Below are positions 45,496 through 55,003 of a stretch of DNA of 64,000 bases, in pieces. The stretch is from a bacterium HR19. GTDB lineage: Bacteria > Calescibacteriota > Calescibacteriia > Calescibacteriales > Calescibacteriaceae. Made by a program: the position numbers and the translations under genes. Within the stretch, counting starts at the first letter, position 1. Each line of letters opens with the position of its first letter. The notes under the pieces are model-generated. The model was not told where the DNA came from and did not search any database. It was given only the letters and a program-made list of their open reading frames with translations. The stretch is from the NCBI GenBank assembly GCA_002898315.1, contig BEHV01000002.1, positions 28,145 to 92,144 of the forward strand, written 5' to 3'.

Positions 45496-46479
45496 ATGTG
45501 GGCTTGGCACTTTTATGAGAGAAAAAAACCAGTAAGAGTCAGAAGGTCAGAGCTTACCTGTCCTGGAAACAGCATGAAGATGATGACCAAAGCTGCTGAA
45601 TCTGACGCGGACTGGGTTATGTTTGACCTTGAAGATACCGTCCCGCCAGCGGAGAAGGAGAAAGCAAGGGAGCTCGTTGTTTCTGCTTTCAACACACTTG
45701 ATTTTAAAGGCAAGGTCAGAGCGTTCAGACCCAATAACCTCAGAACTCAATACTGGTATGAAGACATTACTTATGTTGTCAGCAGAGCGGGACATAACAT
45801 AGATATAATAGTTCTCCCAAAGATATATGGTCCGGAGGAAATAGCAACGGTTGACCAGCTTCTCACTCAGCTTGAAAGAAAACTTGGTCTTGAGCCGGGA
45901 AAAATAGGTCTTGAAGTTCTTATAGAGACAGCTCAGGCGCTTGTGAGGTTGAAGGAGATATGCGAGGTATCACCTCGTCTTGAAGCGCTTATTTTCGGTG
46001 TTGCAGATTTTTCCGCTTCAATAGGAGCCAGAGAGATGAAGAGAGACCAACATATAAACTTTCTTTATGCCAAACAGGCGGTTGTGGTTCACGCAAAAGC
46101 TTATGGGCTTGACGCGATTGACTGTGTCACTCTTGATTTCAAAGACGCTGAGACAACAAGAAAAGATGCAGAATGGGCTGCAAGGTTTGGTTTTGATGGA
46201 AAATGGGTCATACATCCAAGCCAAATAGACATAGTCAACGAGGTCTTCACTCCATCAGACGAAGATATAAAAAGAAGCTTGAGAATAATTGAGGAATATA
46301 GAAAGGTTGAGAAAGAAAAAGGTGCTTGGGCTCTTGCGATAGATGGCGAAATGGTTGATGCAGCAACTATAAGAGTTGAGTTTAAAAAACTTCTCTACGC
46401 TAAAAAAGCAGGAAAACTCAAAGAACTTGATATACCCAAAGATATTTTTGAAGGTGTTGAGTTTGAAGTGTCTCATTAA
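45496..46479 (+). CDS. HpcH/HpaI/CitE-family lyase, malyl-CoA lyase-like
   Basis: This 327-residue TIM-barrel Mg-dependent lyase is of the CitE group. Signatures include RSELTCPGNSMKMMTKA near 16-32, WVMFDLEDTVPPAEKEKARE near 38-58, LEVLIETAQAL, FGVADFSASIG, and DGKWVIHPSQIDIVNEVF. Length and motifs fit malyl-CoA/beta-methylmalyl-CoA lyases, which cleave malyl-CoA to acetyl-CoA and glyoxylate in several carbon pathways, but citrate-lyase-like homologues of unknown substrate are also possible. A GAGGAGG site lies upstream and lysA follows after 6 bases. Confidence 0.85.
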   Translation: MWAWHFYERKKPVRVRRSELTCPGNSMKMMTKAAESDADWVMFDLEDTVPPAEKEKARELVVSAFNTLDFKGKVRAFRPNNLRTQYWYEDITYVVSRAGHNIDIIVLPKIYGPEEIATVDQLLTQLERKLGLEPGKIGLEVLIETAQALVRLKEICEVSPRLEALIFGVADFSASIGAREMKRDQHINFLYAKQAVVVHAKAYGLDAIDCVTLDFKDAETTRKDAEWAARFGFDGKWVIHPSQIDIVNEVFTPSDEDIKRSLRIIEEYRKVEKEKGAWALAIDGEMVDAATIRVEFKKLLYAKKAGKLKELDIPKDIFEGVEFEVSH

Positions 46480-46485
46480 TTTTTG

Positions 46486-47730
46486 ATGATAATAAACCTT
46501 GAATATAAGAACGGAGAGCTGAGCTGGGGCGAAGTAAAACTGAGGAAAATAGCCGAGGAGTTTGGAACCCCGCTATTTGTCTATTCTGCTGATGAATTTT
46601 TAGGGCGTCTCAAATTACTAGATAGATGTGCAGATTACAGAAAACTTATATGCTTTTCCCTCAAATCTAACTCAGTTATTCCACTTATCAGAGAAGCTGC
46701 TGAAAACGGATTCGGAGCTGATGTCGTATCGGGTGGAGAACTCTTCATAGCAGAAAAAGCAGGTTTCTCTCCCAAAAAAATCGTCTTTTCAGGGATAGGA
46801 AAAACAAACGAAGAAATATTTCAGGCAGAGCAAAAGGGAATACTCCTTCTCAATATAGAAAGCGAATCGGAATATAAGTTTGTGAAAAAGCTTTTTTCTG
46901 AAAGTGGGGGAAAACTCAATTTCGGTGTCTCATTCCGCGTTAAATTTGAGGTTGAACTTGAAAAACTTCATCCTTATTTGGGGGTTGGTAAAAAGGATTC
47001 AAAGTTTGGGCTTTCGGAAGAAGAGGCGTTTTTGCTTTACGAAGACGCTTTCAAGAGTAAGATATACCCGAATGGTTTGCACTTCCATCTCGGCTCCCAA
47101 ATAAAAGATATGGAGATATTCAGAAAAGCTGTTGAACTCGCTATAAGATTCCTTTCAAAACTCAAAGAAAAAGGCATAAAATTGGAGTGGGTTGATGTCG
47201 GAGGAGGACTCGGTTTAGATTACGAGAACCTCACCGAACCATCTTTCAAAGATTATGCCGATTCATTCAAGCCGATAGCAGACGAAGGATATAAAATAAT
47301 TTTTGAGATAGGAAGAGCTGTATCTGCTCCATCAGGAATCCTCATCACAAAAGTTATAAGAAAAAAGAAAACATCTGCGAAAAATTTCCTCATAGTTGAT
47401 GCTGGAATGACGGAAATTTTGAGAATCCCGCTTTATAAAGCTTATCACAAAATTATTCCTTTGACTCAGGGTGATTCCGAACAACCTTTTGATGTTGTTG
47501 GTCCAATTTGTGAGAATTCAGATTATATCGGACAAAATGTGCTTTTGCCAGATTTAGAAGAAGGTGAGTTTTTGTGTGTCCTCTATGCTGGTGCTTATAC
47601 TTCATCTATGTCTTCAAATTATAATGGAAGGACTTTCCCTGCCGAGGTTATTATAAAAGGAAACAGATTTTTTCTCGCTCGCAGGAGACAAACTTTACAC
47701 GAGCTCATATCACGCGACCAGATTGATTGA
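46486..47730 (+). CDS. lysA: Diaminopimelate decarboxylase
   Basis: This PLP enzyme converts meso-diaminopimelate to lysine and CO2. From the ATG at 46486 it has 414 residues. The PLP lysine lies in FSLKSN near residue 61 (family form YAxKAN). GGELFIAEKAGF, LHFHLGSQIK, DVGGGLGLDYE, EIGRAV and CEnSDYIGQN-like features follow (ICENSDYIGQN near residue 344). It directly follows the CitE-family gene, and the two are probably cotranscribed. The short 5' leader has no clear Shine-Dalgarno. Confidence 0.92.
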   Translation: MIINLEYKNGELSWGEVKLRKIAEEFGTPLFVYSADEFLGRLKLLDRCADYRKLICFSLKSNSVIPLIREAAENGFGADVVSGGELFIAEKAGFSPKKIVFSGIGKTNEEIFQAEQKGILLLNIESESEYKFVKKLFSESGGKLNFGVSFRVKFEVELEKLHPYLGVGKKDSKFGLSEEEAFLLYEDAFKSKIYPNGLHFHLGSQIKDMEIFRKAVELAIRFLSKLKEKGIKLEWVDVGGGLGLDYENLTEPSFKDYADSFKPIADEGYKIIFEIGRAVSAPSGILITKVIRKKKTSAKNFLIVDAGMTEILRIPLYKAYHKIIPLTQGDSEQPFDVVGPICENSDYIGQNVLLPDLEEGEFLCVLYAGAYTSSMSSNYNGRTFPAEVIIKGNRFFLARRRQTLHELISRDQID

Positions 47731-47817
47731 ATAAAAAACAACCTCACAGAAATACGAAATGAAAATTTTCTTTAATTTTGCATAAATTTTTGTATTTCGG
47801 AAATTAATTTATTTGTG

Positions 47818-48315
47818 ATGAAAAGAAAAAGTTTTTCCCTCCTTGAAGTTATAATAGTTCTGATAATAATTTCTGTTTTGGCTTCCCTTGCTGTACCGCA
47901 ATATAGAAAGCTGGTCTATAAATCAAAGTCAGCTGAGGTAAAAGCTATTTTGCCTTCTATTGCTCATCTTGAAGAAGTCCGAGAAACAGAAAAGGGTAAG
48001 TATATAACATGTGGATGGTATCCCGGCTCTGCTGGAAAAAATAAACAGGTGTGGTCAGAGACAAACTGCTTTTCTTCTGAACTCAACTTTAATGTTAAGG
48101 GTGGAACTTATTGTGATTTTGCAGTTGCAAGAGGAAATTTCTCCTCCAATCCCGCTTCCGCTTCCCCATCTGATAGAGAAGAAGTAGAGGGAACAGCAAA
48201 CATAGATATAACAATTATAGCAAGGTGCGATTTAGATGGTGATAGAAACTTTTCATACTATGTGGTCACAGATGAGGATAACGAGGTCAAAGGTCCATTT
48301 GGAGATGATTTCTGA
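47818..48315 (+). CDS. Type IV pilin-like protein (pseudopilin)
   Basis: The 165-residue prepilin has a short basic leader KRKS, cleaved before Phe in SFSLLEVIIVLIIISVLASLAVPQY. Glu at position 5 of the mature protein and the hydrophobic N-terminal helix are as required for class III signal peptides, although the residue before the cleavage is Ser rather than the usual Gly. The globular part has two cysteines near 67-76 and a beta-rich C terminus with DLDGDRNFS. It is an isolated gene; the export ATPases and prepilin peptidase are not in this window. Confidence 0.82.
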   Translation: MKRKSFSLLEVIIVLIIISVLASLAVPQYRKLVYKSKSAEVKAILPSIAHLEEVRETEKGKYITCGWYPGSAGKNKQVWSETNCFSSELNFNVKGGTYCDFAVARGNFSSNPASASPSDREEVEGTANIDITIIARCDLDGDRNFSYYVVTDEDNEVKGPFGDDF

Positions 48316-48337
48316 TTGATTCTGATGGTTTGATTTG

Positions 48338-49012
48338 CTACAACCATCCTATGCTTTCTAATTTTTTTACAGCATCTTCTGGGTTTTCTGCTTCTATTAC
48401 TTCTATACTTATTTTGTTTTCTTCTATGAATTTTTTTACTTTTTGAGGAAGAAACCCCCATTTTGCAAAGAGAAAAACTGAATTTGTTTTTTCAGCAAAG
48501 ATGAGGTCGTTTATGCCATCACCTATAACAAGTGTGGGTCTGCTGATTTTTAGATTTTGCTCTATTTTTTCAAGGAGTTGTGCCTCCGGCTTTTTGACAT
48601 CAAAGCTATCTCCTCCAACTATGCCATCAAATATTTGAACTATGTGAAGAGATGATAAGAGCGAAACAGTTAGTTTGTGGCTTTTATTTGTTGTGAGAAT
48701 TACCTTGTGATTTTTCCTCCTCAACTTGAATATAAGCTCTATGTTTCCTTTATAAATATATGTCTTGCGCGAGATGTTTTTCCTGTACTCTGATATGAAA
48801 TCTTTTAGAATCTCTTCTTCTTTTTCCTCTGCTCCAAGCTGTCTCAAGGTTTTCTGTATAAGAGGTCTTACCCCATCTCCTACATACGATAAAACCACAT
48901 CAAAATCAATCTCTTTTATATGAAATTTTCTCAGGGTTTTGTTGAGTGAGAGAAAAATATCCTCAGATGTATCTGCGAGCGTTCCATCAAGGTCAAAAAA
49001 TATCGCTCCCAT
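48338..49012 (-). CDS. HAD-superfamily phosphatase (phosphoglycolate phosphatase-like)
   Basis: This 224-residue haloacid-dehalogenase hydrolase has motif I FFDLDGTLADTSEDI at about 4-18, motif II TTNKSHK, the motif III lysine in KKPEAQ, and motif IV GDGINDLIFAEKT. A helical cap sits between motifs I and II, as in Gph phosphoglycolate phosphatases. If it is Gph it would recycle 2-phosphoglycolate. It is followed 6 bases upstream on the same strand by the thiolase-like gene, suggesting one transcript. Confidence 0.8.
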   Translation of the reverse strand: MGAIFFDLDGTLADTSEDIFLSLNKTLRKFHIKEIDFDVVLSYVGDGVRPLIQKTLRQLGAEEKEEEILKDFISEYRKNISRKTYIYKGNIELIFKLRRKNHKVILTTNKSHKLTVSLLSSLHIVQIFDGIVGGDSFDVKKPEAQLLEKIEQNLKISRPTLVIGDGINDLIFAEKTNSVFLFAKWGFLPQKVKKFIEENKISIEVIEAENPEDAVKKLESIGWL

Positions 49013-49017
49013 AAAAG

Positions 49018-50139
49018 TTATTCACCTGCTATGACCCACACGACATTGTACTGATGGAAAGGAGTCCACGCGTTGGCTACTCCACGCCTCAGAGATTTTC
49101 TTATATCCATCTTATCTCCTACTAACCTTTTGACAATCTCTATCATTCTTATAAGTCCTACTGCACCTGGGGGATTGCCACATATAGCGCCTCCTGATGG
49201 ATTTATTGGCAATTTTCCCTCTTTCAGAAATGAGCCGTCGTGAATGGGCTTTACAAGACGTTTCTCTGCGACAAGTTCAAGTGCCTCAATAGACATAAGC
49301 TCTATGTGAGGAAAACACTCCATTATCTCGGCGAAATCTATTTCTCTTTTTGGATTTTTGACTCCTGAATTTTTGTAAGCTTTCCTCGCTGCATATCTCA
49401 AAGAGTTGAGATGAGCTATATCTTCATATCCAGGATAGTACGGACCTATATTTACTCCGAATCCGTCTATCCATGCTCTCTTTTCTCTTGTTTTCACTAT
49501 ATCTCCTCTTGCGAATATTATGGCTGCTGCACCGTCTGTTTTTGGAGGCATCATAAGTTTCCTTATCGGTTCAGCTACATAGGGAGATGTGAGAATTTCT
49601 TCAAGTATTATCTTTTCTCTTATGTGAGCGTCTTCGTTATCTGCTCCGTTTCTCCTGTTTTTTATGACTATTATCCCGAGTTCTTCTTCTCCTATTCCGA
49701 GCCTATCCATGAACGCTTTCGCTTGAATTGCTGTGAAATTTACAAAATCTAGCCCGGTTTTACCAAGGTAATTTAACCTCCCATAAGAGACAGAAAGATG
49801 TCTTATATCTGTTTCTGATGATTTGCCATATCCTACAACAAGAGCTATTTTGCTTTCTCCGCTCATTATTTTCATAACCGCATAGGTTGCTCCGAAAGCT
49901 CCATCTATGTTCCTCAAGAATGTGTGTAATTTCGGCTTCAAATTCAATCTCCTTACAAGGTCAGATATTTTGGTGTGCGATGAAAAAGAACACTCAACAA
50001 AATAATCTATTTCCTCCGGAGAAATCTCTGCATATTTTATTGCTTTCTCTACTGCCTCCTTCGCTATGTCAATATCAGAAAGCGGAGATTTCTCTTCCTG
50101 TCTTGAAATCCCAATTCCTATTATTCCAACTCTTAACAT
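49018..50139 (-). CDS. Thiolase-superfamily protein lacking standard catalytic residues
   Basis: The 373-residue protein is thiolase-fold, with IDIAKEAVEKAIKYAEISPEEIDYFVECSF and two repeated Rossmann-like halves. The active-site cysteine of thiolases (in CxSG) is not seen; the corresponding region reads NIDGAFGATYAV. The usual C-terminal GHPxGATG is GNPPGAVG, so the His is missing as well. It resembles SCP-x/archaeal thiolase-like proteins that work with a DUF35 partner, though none is here. The function is uncertain; loss of acyl-transfer activity is likely. Confidence 0.7.
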   Translation of the reverse strand: MLRVGIIGIGISRQEEKSPLSDIDIAKEAVEKAIKYAEISPEEIDYFVECSFSSHTKISDLVRRLNLKPKLHTFLRNIDGAFGATYAVMKIMSGESKIALVVGYGKSSETDIRHLSVSYGRLNYLGKTGLDFVNFTAIQAKAFMDRLGIGEEELGIIVIKNRRNGADNEDAHIREKIILEEILTSPYVAEPIRKLMMPPKTDGAAAIIFARGDIVKTREKRAWIDGFGVNIGPYYPGYEDIAHLNSLRYAARKAYKNSGVKNPKREIDFAEIMECFPHIELMSIEALELVAEKRLVKPIHDGSFLKEGKLPINPSGGAICGNPPGAVGLIRMIEIVKRLVGDKMDIRKSLRRGVANAWTPFHQYNVVWVIAGE

Positions 50140-50221
50140 ATTTATTCAATTTATAATGCCTGACATTTCTCTTTTGATGAATTTTAAAACTTTTCACCTT
50201 ATAGATTTTCATCCTTCGGAT

Positions 50222-51685
50222 TTATTGATAGACCAATCTGAAAGAAAAACTACTTGAATTTTTTATTTTCGCGTTTTCCAGCTTCCCTTTATATGTGCTA
50301 CATAGAGAAATGCTTTTTATTTCACCGGTGCAGTAATTATTAAAACAGCTCATAGAAGACGAGCAGTAGATTTTGTTCGGTATATCTAAATCTATATCAG
50401 ATACAGCGTAGAATGTGACTTTGTAATCCCCCGCATAAGTTACAGAAAACGAATAAGTGTTTGCTTTGAGTCCTGATATAGCCGATGGGTAAAGTTCTTT
50501 TATAAAAATTTCTTGTCCTCCACCGGGGAGGTTATTCCCTTCTATGAGAACAAAAACTCGGTATAAAGAAACATCAAAAGTTATTATGTAGTTTTCTATT
50601 GTTGCTGAGTTCGTATATGTTTTTTCTGATGGGTTCTGATTATCTTGCGCTTTTGGTTCAACAGATATTATAGGAGCTTGTTTTGCAACAGATACAATCG
50701 CTATCTTCCTCACACCTTTTTTCCCGAAAGAATCCTTTGCCGATACGGTGATCTGAAAAATTCCTGCGTTCTCGTATGTGTGGGACTTTCTTGCAACATA
50801 TTTTGACCCAGTTGCAGGAATTGGGTCTGATTTTCCATCTCCCCAATCTACTGCTAACTCTTTGATTTCATCTCCTTCTGGGTCCTCTACTGCTATCAGG
50901 ACCGAAACGCTGAGCGGACTGATTCCTGCTACAATAGTGGTTTGGGTAAGTTCACTATCAAATTTTTCTATGAATCCATCTATTATTGGTGGGAAGTTTT
51001 TCGGAGATGAACCGCCGATAAAAATTCCTATCTTCACTTCTGCATAAGATGAGAGAGGGTAGGGAGCGAATTTATTGTCGTCTGAGACATAGATTTTTAT
51101 CGTGAAGTCGCCAGCTTCTTTGTAGATGTGAGAGCTAGAACAATCTTTTTCTTTTTCATCATAAGAATTATCTCCCCAATCTATTATGACTTTACCTATT
51201 CCGTTTGAATCTTTGCATATTGCTTTTATATATACTGTATCTCCGAGCGAAAAAGATGATGTGGGTTCCAAAAACTCTTCGTCTTTATACGCCTGAAAGT
51301 TTATTATTTGTGGGGAATCGTTGGTGATTATGCTTGTTTTCACCTCATTAGAGCCAGATTCATCCATACCATAAAGTTTTACCTCAAAGATTCCAAATCT
51401 CTCATATGTGTGTTGAAGCGTTGTCTCTCCGTCTTTCAGGTTTTCAAGAATGCTCTTTTGCGTGTTATCTCCGTAATCTATTATGAGGTATTTCATTTTA
51501 CCTCGTGACGGTATGGCTTTTACATAAAACGAGACAGCAAGAGGGAAAGAACCATAGTTTTGAGATGGTGAGAGAATGAGAAGGGGACCAGCGGTTGGAG
51601 GAAGCTTGCTCAGATCAGTGCAGAAAGCCAAAATAACAAAACTTAAAACACTCAGAATCAAAAGCTTTTTATAGTGCTTTTGCAT
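50222..51685 (-). CDS. PKD-domain lipoprotein
   Basis: The 487 residues from the ATG at 51685 begin with a lipoprotein signal (KKLLILSVLSFVILAFC, Cys near 22). At least three PKD-type beta-sandwich domains follow, recognised by IDYGDNTQ, IDWGDNSYD and VDWGDGKSD strands, each with a downstream HTYE-like motif (QHTYERFG, SHIYKEAG, SHTYENAG). A Pro/Asn linker leads to a C-terminal beta domain. A longer frame to 51808 overlaps ribH and is not used. It is probably a surface or periplasmic adhesion/scaffold lipoprotein. Confidence 0.75.
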   Translation of the reverse strand: MQKHYKKLLILSVLSFVILAFCTDLSKLPPTAGPLLILSPSQNYGSFPLAVSFYVKAIPSRGKMKYLIIDYGDNTQKSILENLKDGETTLQHTYERFGIFEVKLYGMDESGSNEVKTSIITNDSPQIINFQAYKDEEFLEPTSSFSLGDTVYIKAICKDSNGIGKVIIDWGDNSYDEKEKDCSSSHIYKEAGDFTIKIYVSDDNKFAPYPLSSYAEVKIGIFIGGSSPKNFPPIIDGFIEKFDSELTQTTIVAGISPLSVSVLIAVEDPEGDEIKELAVDWGDGKSDPIPATGSKYVARKSHTYENAGIFQITVSAKDSFGKKGVRKIAIVSVAKQAPIISVEPKAQDNQNPSEKTYTNSATIENYIITFDVSLYRVFVLIEGNNLPGGGQEIFIKELYPSAISGLKANTYSFSVTYAGDYKVTFYAVSDIDLDIPNKIYCSSSMSCFNNYCTGEIKSISLCSTYKGKLENAKIKNSSSFSFRLVYQ

Positions 51686-51747
51686 GGTATTAAATTTAAT
51701 CATTTTGGAAAGTTTTATTTTTGTAAAGAGTGTGTGAAGATGAATTT

Positions 51748-52227
51748 TCAGGTCTGTTTTTTTAATTCCTTTATTAGTTTTGCCATGTAAATTGAGTTGA
51801 GAGCCCATTCATATCCTTTGTTTCCGTGTTTCCCTCCAGCTCTCTCAAATGCCTGATTCAAATTCTCAACTGTGAGGATTCCAAAAATTATAGGTGTTTC
51901 TGTTTCAAGAGATGATTTCACAAGTCCTTCTACTAAACCTTTTGCTACATGTTCAAAATGGAATGTTTCTCCTTTGATGAGGCAACCGAGTGTGAGTATT
52001 GAGTCAAATTTTTTGGACTTTGCGAGGACTTTTGCTGTTATGGGTATTTCAAACGAGCCGGGTACATAAAAGACCTCAAAATCAACTTTTTGCTCTTCAA
52101 AAGCTCTTTTTGCTCCTTCAAGGAGTTTTTCTGTAATTATTTCGTTGAACCTTGATACAACGACTCCTATCTTCAATTTATATTTACTCTTGTTTTCGTC
52201 ATTCAAATTTTCGCTTTTTCCTTTCAT
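51748..52227 (-). CDS. ribH: 6,7-dimethyl-8-ribityllumazine synthase
   Basis: This penultimate enzyme of riboflavin synthesis condenses 5-amino-6-ribitylaminouracil with 3,4-dihydroxy-2-butanone phosphate. The 159 residues have an N-terminal charged extension, then VVSRFNEIITEKLLEGA near 23-39, VPGSFEIP near 54-61, the catalytic His region FHFEHVAKG near 90-98, and PIIFGILTVENLNQAFERAG. No other rib genes are adjacent; rpoN follows on the same strand. It overlaps no gene once the neighbour's start is set at 51685. Confidence 0.95.
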   Translation of the reverse strand: MKGKSENLNDENKSKYKLKIGVVVSRFNEIITEKLLEGAKRAFEEQKVDFEVFYVPGSFEIPITAKVLAKSKKFDSILTLGCLIKGETFHFEHVAKGLVEGLVKSSLETETPIIFGILTVENLNQAFERAGGKHGNKGYEWALNSIYMAKLIKELKKQT

Positions 52228-52279
52228 ACTTAAAAGAATCGGAAAGTTTATGTTTTAACCTGCCGATCAAAAGAATATT

Positions 52280-53734
52280 TTATTTATTTATCTCCTGTTT
52301 TCTTTCTTTTTTGACTTTCATTCTCTCTTCTATTGATGGTATGTTCATCATTTTTCTGTATTTTACTATTGTTCTTCTTGATAACTCTATTCCGAATTTC
52401 TCTTTGATTTTTTTAGCTATTGCGGAATCAGAAAGTGGTTTTTCAGGGTCTTCTTCATCTATCATTTTTCTTATCTCATCCATTATGGTGTCTCGTGATA
52501 TTTTTTCACCTCCTTTTGATATTCCTTTTGAGAAGAATTTTTTCAGTTCAAATACTCCATGAGGTGTTTTAACATATTTGTTGATAACTGTTCTGTTTAT
52601 TGTTGATATAGATATATTGCATATTTTGCTTATGTCTTCAAGTTTCATAGGTTTTATCTTTGTGAAATCTCCTGCCATCAAAAAATCTCTCTGGTATGAG
52701 AAAATAGCTTTTGACACTTTTAATATTAAACTTTCTCTTTTTTTCAAACCCTCAACATAGTTTTTGGCTCTTTGTATAAGCATTTCAATTTTTTTCCTTT
52801 GTTCTTCGCTTACATTCCTCTTTGAGTTTTTGAACCATTTTTCTCTGCGCAGGTCAGAAAGTCTGACATCAAAATTCTTTATAGGTATAACATATATTTC
52901 TCCTTTGTCTTCAAACACCTCAACTTCTGGTTTTTTCGGGGTTTGAAAGAAATCCTCTTGACTATATAATTCGTAGAGAGGATAGGGTGGAATATCAATT
53001 TTTCCGGTTTCCCGACTTATAATTTCGCTCAACGCTTTTATTTTTCCTTCATCAAAATTCGTTGCGCTTCCAAAATCTTTCAACTCCTTTTCTATTTCTG
53101 CCAATATCTTGCTTGCCTTATCTTCTCCTAATTTTTTTGAAAGTATAAATTGTAGGTATTCTTGTGCGTTTTTGCTACCTATTCCTTGTGGTTCTATCTC
53201 CATAAACTTCTTCCTCACTTTCTCTATTTCATCTTCATCTGTTTCTACTCCTTCATTTTCAAGCTCTTTTTTTATTTCTTCTGTGGTTTTTGAAAGATAA
53301 CCTTTTTCATCAATAGACCAGTAAATCATCTCTGCTATGAAAAGCTCCTTTCCAGAAAACTTGCTGTATATCTGTCCTAAAATCATCTCATCTATTGATT
53401 TTTTATCTGGAATGAGTTCAACTTCTTTTTCTTGGAATTCCTCTAAATCAGGATTTCTCGCAAATGAGAACCTCTCGCTTTCATAACCGAACAAATTCTC
53501 AAACTCGTATTCATAAAATCCCTCATCAGTTTTGTTTTTTTCTTTACTATCTATGTATTCGGTTTCAGAATCTTCTTTTCCTTCGTACTCTAAAAATGGG
53601 TTTTCATTCGCTTCATTTTTTATTTCTTCTTCAAGCTCTGTAAGTGGCATAGAGAGAAATTTCAGATTTACTATGATTTGGGGATTAAGTTTTAACTTTG
53701 ACTCTACCTTCTCCCGTAGCGTTATTTTTATCAC
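52280..53734 (-). CDS. rpoN: RNA polymerase sigma-54 factor
   Basis: This sigma factor reads -24/-12 promoters with enhancer-dependent activation. The 484 residues have N-terminal region I, an acidic region, the core-binding domain, and the RpoN box variant SRRTIVKYRKM near the C terminus that contacts the -24 element. Region I is less Gln/Leu-rich than in proteobacteria. The gene starts with GTG and a TAAAAT hexamer ends 7 nt before it, with no Shine-Dalgarno. Clear -24/-12 promoters were not seen in the window. Confidence 0.93.
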   Translation of the reverse strand: MIKITLREKVESKLKLNPQIIVNLKFLSMPLTELEEEIKNEANENPFLEYEGKEDSETEYIDSKEKNKTDEGFYEYEFENLFGYESERFSFARNPDLEEFQEKEVELIPDKKSIDEMILGQIYSKFSGKELFIAEMIYWSIDEKGYLSKTTEEIKKELENEGVETDEDEIEKVRKKFMEIEPQGIGSKNAQEYLQFILSKKLGEDKASKILAEIEKELKDFGSATNFDEGKIKALSEIISRETGKIDIPPYPLYELYSQEDFFQTPKKPEVEVFEDKGEIYVIPIKNFDVRLSDLRREKWFKNSKRNVSEEQRKKIEMLIQRAKNYVEGLKKRESLILKVSKAIFSYQRDFLMAGDFTKIKPMKLEDISKICNISISTINRTVINKYVKTPHGVFELKKFFSKGISKGGEKISRDTIMDEIRKMIDEEDPEKPLSDSAIAKKIKEKFGIELSRRTIVKYRKMMNIPSIEERMKVKKERKQEINK

Positions 53735-53741
53735 AAGATAT

Positions 53742-53747
53742 ATTTTA
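53742..53747 (-). promoter_or_regulatory. -10-like element of rpoN (leaderless layout)
   Basis: TAAAAT on the minus strand ends 7 nt before a GTG start; no Shine-Dalgarno is present. Confidence 0.45.
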
Positions 53748-53800
53748 AGATTTTGATGTTTTTTGTTGTCTTTTACTTTTTGAAATTCCTGTGCGATTTA

Positions 53801-54997
53801 TCAGTATTCCTCTTCTGATTTCTGCATGATTTCAGCGAGTTTTTCTCTCACCTTCAAAAAATCCTCTTCTTTTCTCTTTCTCTCATTTACAAAGTATTTA
53901 TGGTATATATCCAACAGTTTGTTGAGGTCTATTGTTCCTTCGGGAATTTCGCTACCGTCTGAGATTTCCAATATTCCTATTCCTGTTTTTTCTTCGGTAT
54001 CTATTGATACAACGTTTTCTATTTCAGAGTTTATTACTGTCTTCCACTTTACTATTTCTCTTATACCTTGCGCTTCCGAATATTTCAGTTTTATCTTTTT
54101 TATATCTTTTGGATATTTCTTCATCTCTTCAATTGATTTTTCTATCTGGATTTTTTCTATGTCAAACTCAAATTGTCTGAGAACCCTTTTTTGGTCTATC
54201 TTCTCAAATTCAGCTTTTTTCAGCACTCCATGAGATATTTCAATCAGATAAAAACCTTTGTTTTCATCTTCTCGTTCTCCAAAGTCAATCTGATATGGAC
54301 TTCCGCAATAAACTATTTCTGTTGCTGTTGTGGATATTTTTTGGCTTTTGTGTATGTGTCCAAGTGCGCAGTAAGAAAACTGTGGAAATTTTGCCTTCCT
54401 TATTGAGTAGCTTGTGAGAACGCTTATTTCCTTTTCTGTACCAGATGGGATAGATTCTGATACAAATAGATGAGAGACAAAAACAATGGGGTATCTCTCT
54501 TTTGCTCCCTCTTCAAAAAGTAGTTCTATATATTTTCCGAGTTCATCTTCGTATGATGAATTTTCTCTGGCAAAGAGGTTGGGGGATGGATATGGGAGAA
54601 CTGCAAAATTCACCTTCTCTCCATTTTTATCTTCATATTGAAAAATTGCTTTTTTTATTTCTCTTGGATTTATCACATTTGCAAAGACCTTCACATTCGC
54701 AAGCTGTAAGAGTTTGCTCATGCTTTTTAGAAAATCCTGTGAGTCGTGATTTCCGGAGATTATAAGAGAAAAAACCTTGATAGAGTTGAGCTCAAGAAAA
54801 AAATCCCAGACGACTTCCAGAATATCAGGTGGGGTTGTAGGTTTATCAAAAATATCTCCGCATACAATAACGCAATCAATCTTTTCACTGATTATGAATT
54901 TTTTCATCTCTCCAAGAACATGAATGAGGTCTTCTTTCCTTGATATGTTGCCGTTCTTTTTTCCTGCGTGCCAGTCAGATGTGTGAAGGATTCTCAT
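53801..54997 (-). CDS. sbcD: Exonuclease SbcD/Mre11-type nuclease
   Basis: This metal-dependent 3'-5' exonuclease/endonuclease subunit for DNA-end processing has 398 residues. The calcineurin-like motifs are HTSDWHAGK at the N terminus, CGDIFDKP near 45-52, SGNHD near 81-85, and GHIHKSQ later. The C-terminal half is charged and probably contacts SbcC/Rad50. No sbcC is in this window. A TAAGTT hexamer ends 6 nt before the ATG, so the mRNA is probably leaderless. Confidence 0.88.
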   Translation of the reverse strand: MRILHTSDWHAGKKNGNISRKEDLIHVLGEMKKFIISEKIDCVIVCGDIFDKPTTPPDILEVVWDFFLELNSIKVFSLIISGNHDSQDFLKSMSKLLQLANVKVFANVINPREIKKAIFQYEDKNGEKVNFAVLPYPSPNLFARENSSYEDELGKYIELLFEEGAKERYPIVFVSHLFVSESIPSGTEKEISVLTSYSIRKAKFPQFSYCALGHIHKSQKISTTATEIVYCGSPYQIDFGEREDENKGFYLIEISHGVLKKAEFEKIDQKRVLRQFEFDIEKIQIEKSIEEMKKYPKDIKKIKLKYSEAQGIREIVKWKTVINSEIENVVSIDTEEKTGIGILEISDGSEIPEGTIDLNKLLDIYHKYFVNERKRKEEDFLKVREKLAEIMQKSEEEY

Positions 54998-55003
54998 AGA
55001 AAT

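Noticed and set aside
47730..47818. Sigma-54 promoter ahead of the pilin gene
   Set aside because: No GG-N10-GC pair of the -24/-12 type is visible in this short AT-rich gap.
51686..51808. Longer start for the PKD lipoprotein
   Set aside because: It would overlap ribH and puts 41 non-hydrophobic residues before the signal peptide; the ATG at 51685 gives a proper lipoprotein signal.
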